Assembly: GCA_029262915.1 (NCBI GenBank)
Contig: JAJCYN010000102.1
Span: 1-8,256 of the forward strand
Length of the DNA: 8,256 nt
Direction of reading: 5' to 3'
From: Flavobacteriales bacterium
GTDB lineage: Bacteria > Bacteroidota > Bacteroidia > Flavobacteriales_E > Vicingaceae
Positions within the stretch are counted from its first letter, which is position 1, and every line of letters starts with the position of its first letter. The position numbers and the translations under genes were made by a program. Shown piece by piece: positions 1 to 6,180 of the stretch. The notes beneath the pieces were generated by a model. That model was not told where the DNA came from, did no database searches, and saw nothing but the letters and a program-made list of their open reading frames with translations.

Positions 1-103
1 TGAACTGAGTAAAGAAATGACGGAGTTCGATAAATTAAAATCTAACATTTCACAAAAGGACGCAAAAATGCTGAACGAAATATTGGATAAGATCAGAGGA
101 TAA
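1..103 (+). CDS. C-terminal end of a probable MarR-family transcriptional regulator (partial)
   Basis: Only the last 33 codons lie in the window. The frame is open from base 2 and ends at a TAA at 101-103. The visible peptide is charged and helical and ends in LNEILDKIRG, which resembles the C-terminal dimerisation helix of MarR-family winged-helix repressors, where a pattern such as L..LLdKlr is common. The context supports this reading: MarR regulators often lie directly upstream of pirin and oxidoreductase genes that they control, and a perfect palindrome follows the stop codon 15 bases on. The DNA-binding wing and ligand pocket lie outside the window, so the family call is an inference from a short tail. 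Any other protein with a helical C-terminus remains possible. Confidence 0.45.
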   Translation, partial: ELSKEMTEFDKLKSNISQKDAKMLNEILDKIRG

Positions 104-118
104 AAATTTTATAATAAT

Positions 119-134
119 GTATGTATATACATAC
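119..134. promoter_or_regulatory. Perfect 16-bp palindrome, candidate operator for the upstream regulator
   Basis: The sequence GTATGTATATACATAC is identical to its own reverse complement. It lies between the stop of the putative MarR gene and the pirin start. Its last three bases overlap the -7-like motif TACTTTTG (132-139), so a dimeric protein bound here would block promoter access. MarR proteins typically bind palindromes of about this size. That the upstream gene product binds here is an inference. Confidence 0.55.
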
Positions 135-139
135 TTTTG
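132..139 (+). promoter_or_regulatory. Putative -7 promoter element of the pirin-nitroreductase operon
   Basis: TACTTTTG fits the Bacteroidota -7 consensus TAnnTTTG and ends 15 bases before the pirin ATG. No TTG is present at the usual 17-23 base distance upstream, so the -33 element is weak or absent. Its overlap with the 119-134 palindrome is consistent with repression by occlusion. Confidence 0.45.
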
Positions 140-154
140 AAAAAAGGATAAGTT

Positions 155-907
155 ATGTCAGTGAAAATTTTAAAAGTAGAAGATCAAGCCACAGGTTCTT
201 TTGCCGCAGGAGCAATCTTAGAAAATAAACCAATTGGTTTTCCTCAGGATGGAGGAACTCAGCAACCTTACTCTAGTTTGTTCTATTGGGCAAATGCTTG
301 GTCAGGTAATGGAGGTTTAATAGGGGAACATCCTCATAAAATGTTTGAGATTATGTCATTTGTAATAGAAGGTGAAATTCAGCATTACGATAGCAAAATG
401 GATGGGTGGTTGTCGTTAAACAAGGGAGATGCTCAAATTATTCGTTCAGGAAATGGGATAACACATGCTGAAAGAATAATGAAAGGAGGAAGGATGTTTC
501 AGGTTTGGTTTGATCCGAATATTCAAAAAACAATGAGTCAAGAAGCAACCTATAATGATTATAGATCTTCTGATATGAAATATTATGAAGAAGATGGTAT
601 TACTTATAAAAATTACATTGGTAATGGAGGACCAGTAATAATGGACTCGGAAGGAGTAGAGATTAATGAATTGAATATTCCGAAAGGAAACCATGAAATT
701 AAACTGAATGTAGAAAAAATCCATTCCTTTTACTTATTACAAGGCAAAGTTTCAGTAGAAGGAAAGGAGCTTCTTGAGCATGACTTTCTAATAGTAGAAA
801 ATGAAGCAGTATTAAACATAGTTGTTAATAAGGATGCTAGATTGTTTACAATAGCAGTTCCTCAACAATTAACTTATAAAACATATTTAGAACTCATAAA
901 AAATTAA
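155..907 (+). CDS. Pirin family protein (bicupin metalloprotein)
   Basis: This 250-residue protein has the two-cupin pirin layout. The N-terminal cupin carries the metal ligands H59 and H61 (in EHPHKMFE) and H104 and E106 (in THAER). The spacing of +2, +43 and +2 matches human pirin H56/H58/H101/E103 exactly. The second cupin domain covers roughly residues 165-240 and is less conserved, as is usual. Pirins bind a single Fe or similar metal; some have quercetin 2,3-dioxygenase activity and others act as redox-sensitive co-regulators, so the substrate here is unknown. The absence of a signal peptide suggests a cytoplasmic location. An AAGG at 144-147 sits 7 bases before the ATG, one of the few Shine-Dalgarno-like sequences in the window. 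The nitroreductase gene starts 4 bases after the stop, so the two are almost certainly one transcript. Confidence 0.93.
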   Translation: MSVKILKVEDQATGSFAAGAILENKPIGFPQDGGTQQPYSSLFYWANAWSGNGGLIGEHPHKMFEIMSFVIEGEIQHYDSKMDGWLSLNKGDAQIIRSGNGITHAERIMKGGRMFQVWFDPNIQKTMSQEATYNDYRSSDMKYYEEDGITYKNYIGNGGPVIMDSEGVEINELNIPKGNHEIKLNVEKIHSFYLLQGKVSVEGKELLEHDFLIVENEAVLNIVVNKDARLFTIAVPQQLTYKTYLELIKN

Positions 908-911
908 AAAA

Positions 912-1436
912 ATGGAAGTATTAGATTTAATAAAAGAAAGATTTAGTCCGTATGAATTTACAGAGAAACAATTAACAGAAAGTGATTTGAATACGTTGTT
1001 TGAAGCAGCAGGAAAAGCAGCCTCAGCATTTAATGAACAGCCTTGGCGATTTGTGTATGCACTAAAACAAGATGCAGCAGAATTTAAGGTATTGCATGAG
1101 TGTTTGGTAGAAGGAAATCAGGGTTGGACAGAAAACGTAGCAGCGTTAGTTATTGCTGTAATAAGTACGAATTATGAAAAAAATGGGAATGAAAATACCG
1201 TGGCTCAACATGATTTAGGATTAGCTGTAGGAAACTTAACAGTTCAAGCTTCAGCTATGGGAATACATTTGCATCAAATGGCAGGAATAGTTCCTCAAAA
1301 TGCGATTAATAAATTGAATATTCCTGAAGGGTTTCAACCTGTTACAGCAATTGCATTGGGATATTATGAAGGAGAATCTATGGTAAAAGAAAGAAGGCCT
1401 GTTAATGAAATTGCTTTTAAAGGAAACTGGAAATAA
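912..1436 (+). CDS. Small nitroreductase family protein (FMN-dependent oxidoreductase)
   Basis: The 174-residue protein carries nitroreductase hallmarks: an N-terminal R10-x-S12 for FMN phosphate binding, the signature SAFNEQPWRF at 38-47, the helix pattern HDLGLAVGNLTVQA with AMGI at about 100-118, and a C-terminal IALGYYEG followed by KERRP. These enzymes use NAD(P)H and FMN to reduce nitroaromatics, quinones or related electrophiles, usually as homodimers in the cytoplasm. At 174 residues it is shorter than E. coli NfsB (217) and closer in size to the compact YdjA-like group. The basic residue found at position 14 in NfsB is tyrosine here. The gap after pirin is only 4 bases and there is no Shine-Dalgarno sequence, so coupled translation is plausible. 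Placement after a pirin and a possible MarR gene suggests a role in electrophile or quinone stress; the true substrate is unknown. Confidence 0.9.
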   Translation: MEVLDLIKERFSPYEFTEKQLTESDLNTLFEAAGKAASAFNEQPWRFVYALKQDAAEFKVLHECLVEGNQGWTENVAALVIAVISTNYEKNGNENTVAQHDLGLAVGNLTVQASAMGIHLHQMAGIVPQNAINKLNIPEGFQPVTAIALGYYEGESMVKERRPVNEIAFKGNWK

Positions 1437-1484
1437 GTAAAATAGAATGTGACAATAATCATAGGATAATTTCAATGAGGTGCA

Positions 1485-1492
1485 TATCTTTG
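1485..1492 (+). promoter_or_regulatory. Putative -7 promoter element of the cytochrome c lipoprotein gene
   Basis: TATCTTTG matches TAnnTTTG and ends 18 bases before the ATG at 1511, implying a short leader. No TTG lies at the expected -33 spacing. The 74-base gap after the nitroreductase shows no clear terminator, so some read-through is possible. Confidence 0.5.
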
Positions 1493-1510
1493 TAGAAAGA
1501 TTTTAAGATT

Positions 1511-1972
1511 ATGAAAAAGATATATTTATCATTAATTACTGGATCAATATTTTTAGCTTCTTGTGGAGGAGATGCTGAAGTAAAAACAATTACTGGAGAA
1601 GCAACTATGGATAAAGTTGTTGAAGAAGAAGCAACTGAGGAGAAATCTGCATATTCTGCTGGCGAAGTGGTTTACAAAAAAATATGTGTGGCATGTCATC
1701 AGGTAAATGGAGAGGGAATGACTGGTGTGTTTCCACCATTGGCCAGCTCTGATTATTTACTGGAAGATAAAATTAGAGCAATAGAACAAGTACTAAATGG
1801 TTCTGAAGGTGAAATTGTAGTAAATGGAGACCCATACAATGGTGTTATGCCGGCTCAATATCTTACTGATGAGGAAGTGAGAGACGTAGTCAATTACGCT
1901 TTAAATAGTTGGGGAAATGAAGGTGGAGAAGTAACTATTGATGATGTCGCTAATGCAAAGCATCCCGAGTAA
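1511..1972 (+). CDS. Monohaem cytochrome c lipoprotein
   Basis: The 153-residue precursor begins with a short basic and hydrophobic signal ending in a lipobox LASC (cleavage before C18), so the mature protein should be lipid-anchored, facing the periplasm. An acidic, low-complexity linker covers about residues 21-50. A class I cytochrome c domain follows: the haem motif is CVACH at 59-63 and the probable axial methionine is M113 in GVMPAQ, followed by the typical C-terminal helix EEVRDVVNYALNSWGN. The protein most likely shuttles electrons between membrane complexes and a terminal reductase or oxidase, but no partner is encoded nearby. No acidic cluster of the type used as a surface-export signal follows C18 directly, which favours periplasmic rather than surface display (inference). 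It has its own promoter motif and ends at a bidirectional terminator. Confidence 0.9.
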   Translation: MKKIYLSLITGSIFLASCGGDAEVKTITGEATMDKVVEEEATEEKSAYSAGEVVYKKICVACHQVNGEGMTGVFPPLASSDYLLEDKIRAIEQVLNGSEGEIVVNGDPYNGVMPAQYLTDEEVRDVVNYALNSWGNEGGEVTIDDVANAKHPE

Positions 1973-1991
1973 GACACTTAACAAACTAATA

Positions 1992-2028
1992 TAAAAAAGA
2001 GCATTTATTCAATAAATGCTCTTTTTTA
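1992..2028. terminator. Bidirectional rho-independent terminator between convergent genes
   Basis: The arm AAAAAAGAGCATTTATT (1993-2009) is the exact reverse complement of 2011-2027, around a single central base; T1992 and A2028 extend the match. Either strand reads as a stem followed by a T run, so it can stop both the cytochrome transcript and the ispH transcript. The ispH stop codon (TTA on this strand, 2026-2028) lies inside the T-run end of the stem. Confidence 0.9.
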
Positions 2029-3252
2029 GTGAATGAAACGTTCTAATATTTCTCCTTTTGTTTTAATATTAGAAAAATAGGAAAGTAATTTATCTAAAAC
2101 TTCATCAACAATAGCATCCGGACAAGAAGCTCCGCTGGTTAATATAACCCTCGTGATGTCTTTATTTTTAGGTAAGTACCCTGTAGACGATTCTTTCTTT
2201 TTATTGTGAAAATCAAAATGATTGATGCGATCACTGCTTTCAATTTCTTCAGCAGAATTGATAAAATAGGTAGGTAGTTTTTCTTCACATAATTCAACGA
2301 TATGAGAAGTGTTAGAACTATTATAACCTCCAACGACAATAGCCAAATCGGCCGATTCTTTTAATAAACCAAGAGTTGCTTGCTGATTGTCATTTGTAGC
2401 ATAGCATAACGTATCACGTGTATCTGCAAAGTGGTTTTTATAATTTTTTAAACCGTATTTCTTAATCATTGTCTCTTTTAGAAAGTCAGCAATTTCTTGA
2501 GTTTCTGAAGCCAACATTGTAGTTTGATTTACAACTCCAATCTTATCTAAATGATTAACAATATCAATATCTTTAGAATACCTGTTTTTGAATACACGAT
2601 AAAATTCATCTTCACTGATTTTTCCCAAGATGACTTCTTCCAAAAAGCGAGCCTCATTTATATCTTTAATAATTAAAGATGGTCCGCTAGAATCACTATG
2701 AGAAAATGTTGCTCTGGTTTCTTCGTGATTTTGTTTTCCATGAATAATAATTGTAAAATTGTTCTCACCTAATTTATGAGATTCTTTCCAAACCTTTTCC
2801 ACAAAAGGGCAAGTAGTATTGTATTCTTCAGTTGTTAATCCAATAGAGGTTATTTTGTTTTCTATTTCCAAAGTAGTTCCAAAAGCAGGAATAATGATAA
2901 CATCATTAGCAGTTAAATCTTTCCAATCGATAATTTGACTTCCTTTAGTATCCATAATAAATCGGATGCCTTTACTCTCCAAATCATCATTTACTATTGG
3001 ATTATGAATCATTTGGCTTAGCAAGTAAATATTCCTATCAGGATTTTCTTCAACTGCTTTATACGCTTTTTCTATGGCATTTTCTACCCCATAACAAAAA
3101 CCAAAATGCCGTGCTATTAAAAATTGTACAGAACCAAAGTCAAGTAGTGTAGGAGTAAAATCTTTTTTTCTTGGATCACCACTTTTTCTAAGTTCTTTTA
3201 TCGTTGAAATAAAAGAACTCCGATAATATGTTGGAATTTGAAATTTTTTCAT
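2026..3252 (-). CDS. ispH: 4-hydroxy-3-methylbut-2-enyl diphosphate reductase (long form)
   Basis: IspH (LytB) carries out the last step of the MEP isoprenoid pathway, reducing HMBPP to IPP and DMAPP with a [4Fe-4S] cluster. With the ATG at 3252 the protein has 408 residues. The three cluster cysteines are C53 (HFGFCYGVENA), C148 (TTCPFVEKVW) and C283 (DTLCYATNDNQ). Substrate contacts are also visible: H83 in IHNP, H176 and E178 in NHEET, the NQTT motif near 242-245, NSSNTS near 311-316 and SGASCPD near 373-379. E. coli IspH has 316 residues; the extra length is an N-terminal extension of about 40 residues before the first cysteine and an insertion of about 40 residues around 197-237, as in the long forms of Bacteroidota and cyanobacteria/plants. 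An in-frame TTG lies nine bases upstream at 3261, but ATG is preferred because the resulting start MKKFQIPTYYRS fits the family. It is divergent from rpsA. Confidence 0.95.
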   Translation of the reverse strand: MKKFQIPTYYRSSFISTIKELRKSGDPRKKDFTPTLLDFGSVQFLIARHFGFCYGVENAIEKAYKAVEENPDRNIYLLSQMIHNPIVNDDLESKGIRFIMDTKGSQIIDWKDLTANDVIIIPAFGTTLEIENKITSIGLTTEEYNTTCPFVEKVWKESHKLGENNFTIIIHGKQNHEETRATFSHSDSSGPSLIIKDINEARFLEEVILGKISEDEFYRVFKNRYSKDIDIVNHLDKIGVVNQTTMLASETQEIADFLKETMIKKYGLKNYKNHFADTRDTLCYATNDNQQATLGLLKESADLAIVVGGYNSSNTSHIVELCEEKLPTYFINSAEEIESSDRINHFDFHNKKKESSTGYLPKNKDITRVILTSGASCPDAIVDEVLDKLLSYFSNIKTKGEILERFIH

Positions 3253-3262
3253 AATTAACAAA

Positions 3263-3270
3263 CAAATTTA
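3263..3270 (-). promoter_or_regulatory. Putative -7 promoter element of ispH
   Basis: On the minus strand the bases read TAAATTTG, matching TAnnTTTG, and end 10 bases before the ispH ATG at 3252. TTG triplets lie upstream at spacings of 13 and 26 bases, neither in the usual 17-23 range, so this is a weak call. If real, the leader is only a few bases long. Confidence 0.35.
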
Positions 3271-3342
3271 TGCTTTGATTTTACAATAAACTATAGCAAG
3301 GTTATTTTATTGGATAAATACTTATTAAAATGTTGATATTCT

Positions 3343-3372
3343 TTGCTTTGTAATAAAATAAACATATTTTTG
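3343..3372 (+). promoter_or_regulatory. Promoter of rpsA (TTG-N19-TAnnTTTG)
   Basis: TTG at 3343-3345 and TATTTTTG at 3365-3372 are separated by 19 bases, an excellent fit to the Bacteroidota housekeeping promoter consensus (-33 TTG, -7 TAnnTTTG). Transcription would start near 3378-3380, giving a leader of roughly 85-90 bases before the rpsA ATG at 3467. This is the best promoter match in the window, in keeping with a highly expressed ribosomal gene. Confidence 0.75.
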
Positions 3373-3424
3373 TCGCTCTTAAAAATTAAACGGCTGTATT
3401 TCAGTGTATGGCTAAGTAAACAAC

Positions 3425-3451
3425 TCTCGTTATAACTGACTTTGAACGAGA
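3425..3451 (+). promoter_or_regulatory. Hairpin in the rpsA leader, candidate autoregulatory site
   Basis: TCTCGTT (3425-3431) pairs perfectly with AACGAGA (3445-3451) around a 13-base loop. The stem ends 15 bases before the rpsA ATG and lies within the predicted transcript leader. It is not followed by a T run, so it is not a terminator. E. coli S1 represses its own translation through a structured leader; a similar role here is only an inference, and a 7-bp stem can arise by chance. Confidence 0.35.
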
Positions 3452-3466
3452 TACAAAGATGATATA

Positions 3467-5521
3467 ATGGCAGAAAAAAAAGAAGAAGCTGTAGAAAAAA
3501 AACCAACAGCGAAAAAAGCCACTACAAAAAAGGCAGCACCTAAGAAAGCTGCGGCAAAAAAGGCTGATAAACCAGCAGCAAAAAAGACAACTCCTAAAGC
3601 TAAAAAAGCAGAGGCAGTTAAAGAAACTCCAAAAGCAAAAAAGGTAGAAAAAGTTGAAGAAGCCTCTAAAGTAGAAGCAAAAGCTGAAACTGTAGAAAAA
3701 GCCCCAACTAAATCGACTAAAAAAACTGTTGCTCCTAAGAAAAAAGAGGCAATTAAACCTTTAGCAGATTTCGATTGGGATAAAATTGGAAAATACGAAG
3801 ATGGTTACTCCGCAACTGAGCAGAAAGATATGGAAAAGGTTTATGATGAAACCTTAAAGTCAATTACAGATCAAGAAGTATTAGATGGAGTTGTTGCTAA
3901 GAAAACAAATAGAGATGTTGTAATAAACATTGGATATAAATCAGAAGCTGTAATTTCTATTTCTGAGTTTAGGTATAATCCAGACTTAAAAGAAGGAGAT
4001 ACTGTAGAAGTATTTGTTGTTAGTCAAGAAGATAAAAATGGACAATTAATATTATCTCATAGTAAAGCAAGAGCTTTAAGAGCTTGGGATAGAGTAAATG
4101 AAGTTTTAGAAACTCAAGAAATAATTAAAGGTTACGTTAAGTGCAGAACTAAAGGAGGTTTAATTGTAGATGTATTTGGAATTGAAGCATTCTTGCCAGG
4201 ATCTCAAATTGACGTTAAGCCAATTAGAGATTACGATGTATATGTTGATAAAACAATGGAATTCAAAGTTGTTAAGATCAATAAAGAATTTAAAAACATA
4301 GTTGTTTCTCATAAAGCATTAATTGAAGCTGAATTAGAACAACAAAAAGCACAAATTATTTCTAAATTAGAAATAGGACAAGTATTAGAAGGTACTGTTA
4401 AAAACATCACTTCTTATGGTGTGTTTATAGACTTAGGTGGTGTTGATGGATTGGTTCACATTACAGATTTATCTTGGGGTAGAATTAACCATCCAGAAGA
4501 ATTTTTAGAATTAGATCAAAAATTAAATGTTGTAATTCTTGATTTTGATGATGATAAGAAAAGAATTGCTTTAGGTGTTAAACAATTACAAGAACATCCT
4601 TGGGATAAATTAGATGCTAAATTAGCAATTGGAGATAAAGTGAAAGGGAAGGTTGTTGTTGTTGCTGATTACGGTGCATTTGTAGAAGTTATTCCTGGAG
4701 TAGAAGGGTTAGTTCACGTATCTGAAATTACTTGGAGCAATCATTTAAAACCTGCTCAAGAGTTCTTTACAGTTGGAGAGGAAATAGAAACTCAAGTATT
4801 AACGTTAGACAGAGAAGAAAGAAAAATGAGTTTAGGTGTTAAGCAATTAACTCCAGACCCATGGGAAGATGTAGAGAAAAAATATGCTATTGATTCTAGG
4901 CATAAAGGTAAAGTAACTAACATCTCTGATTTTGGAGTATTTGTTGCTTTAGAAATGGGCGTTGATGGTTTAATTCATATCTCTGATTTATCATGGTCTA
5001 AGAAAATTAATCATCCATCAGAAATCACTAATGTAGGTGACGAAATGGAAATAGTAATTTTAGAAATTGATAGAGAAAATAGAAGATTAAGTTTAGGTCA
5101 TAAACAATTAGAAGATAATCCTTGGGATACATACGAAACAGTATTTACCGAAGGTTCAGTACAAAATGGAACAGTTTCAGAAATAACTGCTAAAGGATTA
5201 ACTATTGTTACTTTAGATCACGGAGTTGAAGGGATTGTAACGAAAAGAAATGCTGAAAAAGAAGATGGATCGTTACTTAAAGTAGATGATAAAGTTGACT
5301 TTAAAGTATTAGAGTTTAATAAGAACTCTAAAAAGATAGTTTTGTCTCACACTAATATGTTTAAAGAAACTGAAGCTGAAGTTAAAGCTAAGAAAAAATC
5401 TAACGCTCAAAAAGCTTCCAAAGCTGTAGAGAAAATCAATAAAAATGTTGAAAAAACTACGTTAGGTGATTTAGATGCACTTTCTGCTTTAAAATCTGAC
5501 CTTGAAAAAGGAGAGAAGTAA
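3467..5521 (+). CDS. rpsA: 30S ribosomal protein S1 with a lysine-rich N-terminal extension
   Basis: The 684-residue protein contains six S1 (OB-fold RNA-binding) domains, at roughly residues 136-200, 217-284, 303-373, 388-459, 477-547 and 562-629. Domains 3-5 are the most canonical, with motifs such as YGVFIDLGG-DGLVHITDLSW and the linker LGxKQLxxxPW(D/E) repeated at 369-380, 456-467 and 543-554. S1 binds mRNA on the small ribosomal subunit and assists initiation, which matters in Bacteroidota because their mRNAs mostly lack Shine-Dalgarno sequences. Before the first domain there is an extension of about 100 residues rich in Lys, Ala and Glu with AAKK/KKA runs, predicted to be disordered; E. 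coli S1 (557 residues) has no such tail. The C-terminus carries a second basic stretch and ends TLGDLDALSALK, as in other Bacteroidota S1 proteins as I recall them. It has its own promoter and terminator, so it is probably monocistronic. Confidence 0.96.
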   Translation: MAEKKEEAVEKKPTAKKATTKKAAPKKAAAKKADKPAAKKTTPKAKKAEAVKETPKAKKVEKVEEASKVEAKAETVEKAPTKSTKKTVAPKKKEAIKPLADFDWDKIGKYEDGYSATEQKDMEKVYDETLKSITDQEVLDGVVAKKTNRDVVINIGYKSEAVISISEFRYNPDLKEGDTVEVFVVSQEDKNGQLILSHSKARALRAWDRVNEVLETQEIIKGYVKCRTKGGLIVDVFGIEAFLPGSQIDVKPIRDYDVYVDKTMEFKVVKINKEFKNIVVSHKALIEAELEQQKAQIISKLEIGQVLEGTVKNITSYGVFIDLGGVDGLVHITDLSWGRINHPEEFLELDQKLNVVILDFDDDKKRIALGVKQLQEHPWDKLDAKLAIGDKVKGKVVVVADYGAFVEVIPGVEGLVHVSEITWSNHLKPAQEFFTVGEEIETQVLTLDREERKMSLGVKQLTPDPWEDVEKKYAIDSRHKGKVTNISDFGVFVALEMGVDGLIHISDLSWSKKINHPSEITNVGDEMEIVILEIDRENRRLSLGHKQLEDNPWDTYETVFTEGSVQNGTVSEITAKGLTIVTLDHGVEGIVTKRNAEKEDGSLLKVDDKVDFKVLEFNKNSKKIVLSHTNMFKETEAEVKAKKKSNAQKASKAVEKINKNVEKTTLGDLDALSALKSDLEKGEK

Positions 5522-5544
5522 AGAAACTCTTAATAAATAATTAT

Positions 5545-5579
5545 AAAGTCCTGACTTTTATCGTCAGGACTTTTTTTTT
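5545..5579 (+). terminator. Rho-independent terminator of rpsA
   Basis: AAAGTCCTGAC (5545-5555) pairs perfectly with GTCAGGACTTT (5563-5573) around a 7-base loop, and nine consecutive T bases end at 5579. It lies 24 bases after the rpsA stop and separates rpsA from the pyr genes. Confidence 0.95.
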
Positions 5580-5610
5580 GTCAAATACTTTTAGTTTAAA
5601 GAAATAGATA

Positions 5611-5618
5611 TATCTTTG
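5611..5618 (+). promoter_or_regulatory. Putative -7 promoter element of the pyrR-pyrB operon
   Basis: TATCTTTG matches TAnnTTTG and ends only 7 bases before the pyrR ATG at 5626. No TTG lies at 17-23 bases upstream; the nearest, at 5578-5580, is 30 bases away in the terminator tail. If used, transcription would start within a few bases of the start codon, giving a nearly leaderless mRNA. Confidence 0.5.
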
Positions 5619-5625
5619 TGCTTTA

Positions 5626-6180
5626 ATGAAGCATAATGATCGAATAATACTAGATTCTACCCAGTTTGATCTTACCATTAAAAGGCTAGCCCATCAACTT
5701 ATTGAAAACCACAACGATTTCTCGAATACTATAATCATTGGTTTACAACCAAGAGGAACTTTTTTAGCTAACAGAGTAAAAGCTGTATTAAAATCAATTG
5801 ATAAAAAGTATAACATTCAATCAGGTTCTTTAGATGTTACTTTTTATAGAGATGATTATAGAAGGCAGGATAACCCCTTAGTTCCAAATAAAACTGAAAT
5901 GAATTTTGACATAGAAGATAAAAATGTAGTGTTGGTGGATGATGTACTGTTTACAGGAAGAACAATAAGATCCGGATTAGATGCAATGTTAGCTTTCGGA
6001 AGACCAAAAAAAGTAGAGCTATTAGTGTTGATAAATAGGCGATATGAGAGACATTTACCTATACAAGCAGATTATATTGGAAAAAATGTACATACAATCG
6101 TTTCTGAGCGAGCTAAAGTAAGCTGGGAAGAAACAGATGGAGAAGATAAAGTAATTTTATATACGCCAGAAAATGAGTAA
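5626..6180 (+). CDS. pyrR: PyrR-type uracil phosphoribosyltransferase / pyrimidine operon regulator
   Basis: The 184-residue protein aligns over its full length with PyrR, starting with RIILDSTQF and including the flexible loop region FYRDDYRR (about 73-80) and the PRPP-binding signature VVLVDDVLFTGRT at 101-113. PyrR converts uracil and PRPP to UMP and, in Bacillus, binds pyr mRNA to cause attenuation. Judged against B. subtilis PyrR from memory, some residues tied to RNA binding differ: Thr18 corresponds to K19, Arg146 to Q147, and the DRGHREL segment is replaced by NRRYERHL with one extra residue; His22 (H23) and Lys152 (K153) are kept. Together with the lack of room for an attenuator upstream, this favours an enzymatic role or a different regulatory mode. 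Its last eight bases overlap pyrB, indicating translational coupling. Confidence 0.93.
   Translation: MKHNDRIILDSTQFDLTIKRLAHQLIENHNDFSNTIIIGLQPRGTFLANRVKAVLKSIDKKYNIQSGSLDVTFYRDDYRRQDNPLVPNKTEMNFDIEDKNVVLVDDVLFTGRTIRSGLDAMLAFGRPKKVELLVLINRRYERHLPIQADYIGKNVHTIVSERAKVSWEETDGEDKVILYTPENE

Noticed and set aside
446..724. Open frame on the minus strand inside the pirin gene
   Set aside because: Its Ile/Phe/Ser-rich product is what the complement of an AT-rich coding gene gives, and pirin is clearly the real gene.
1437..1510. Terminator after the nitroreductase gene
   Set aside because: No convincing GC-containing stem with a T run was found in this gap; only the cytochrome promoter motif is supportable.
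3252..3261. TTG start of ispH at 3261
   Set aside because: The in-frame ATG three codons later gives the conserved N-terminus and lies farther from the -7 motif; the TTG directly abuts that motif and would sit upstream of any likely transcript start.
3291..3506. Open frame on the minus strand across the rpsA leader and start
   Set aside because: It overlaps the rpsA promoter and its lysine-rich start in antisense; the Leu/Phe-rich beginning is the complement of the Lys codons.
3467..3766. Repetitive lysine-coding DNA read as a tandem repeat or CRISPR-like array
   Set aside because: Repeats are of amino-acid type with irregular spacing and no constant DNA unit; it is low-complexity coding sequence within rpsA.
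5545..5625. pyr attenuator ahead of pyrR
   Set aside because: The only hairpin is the rpsA terminator, which follows the rpsA stop closely, and no competing anti-terminator can be formed in the remaining 46 bases.
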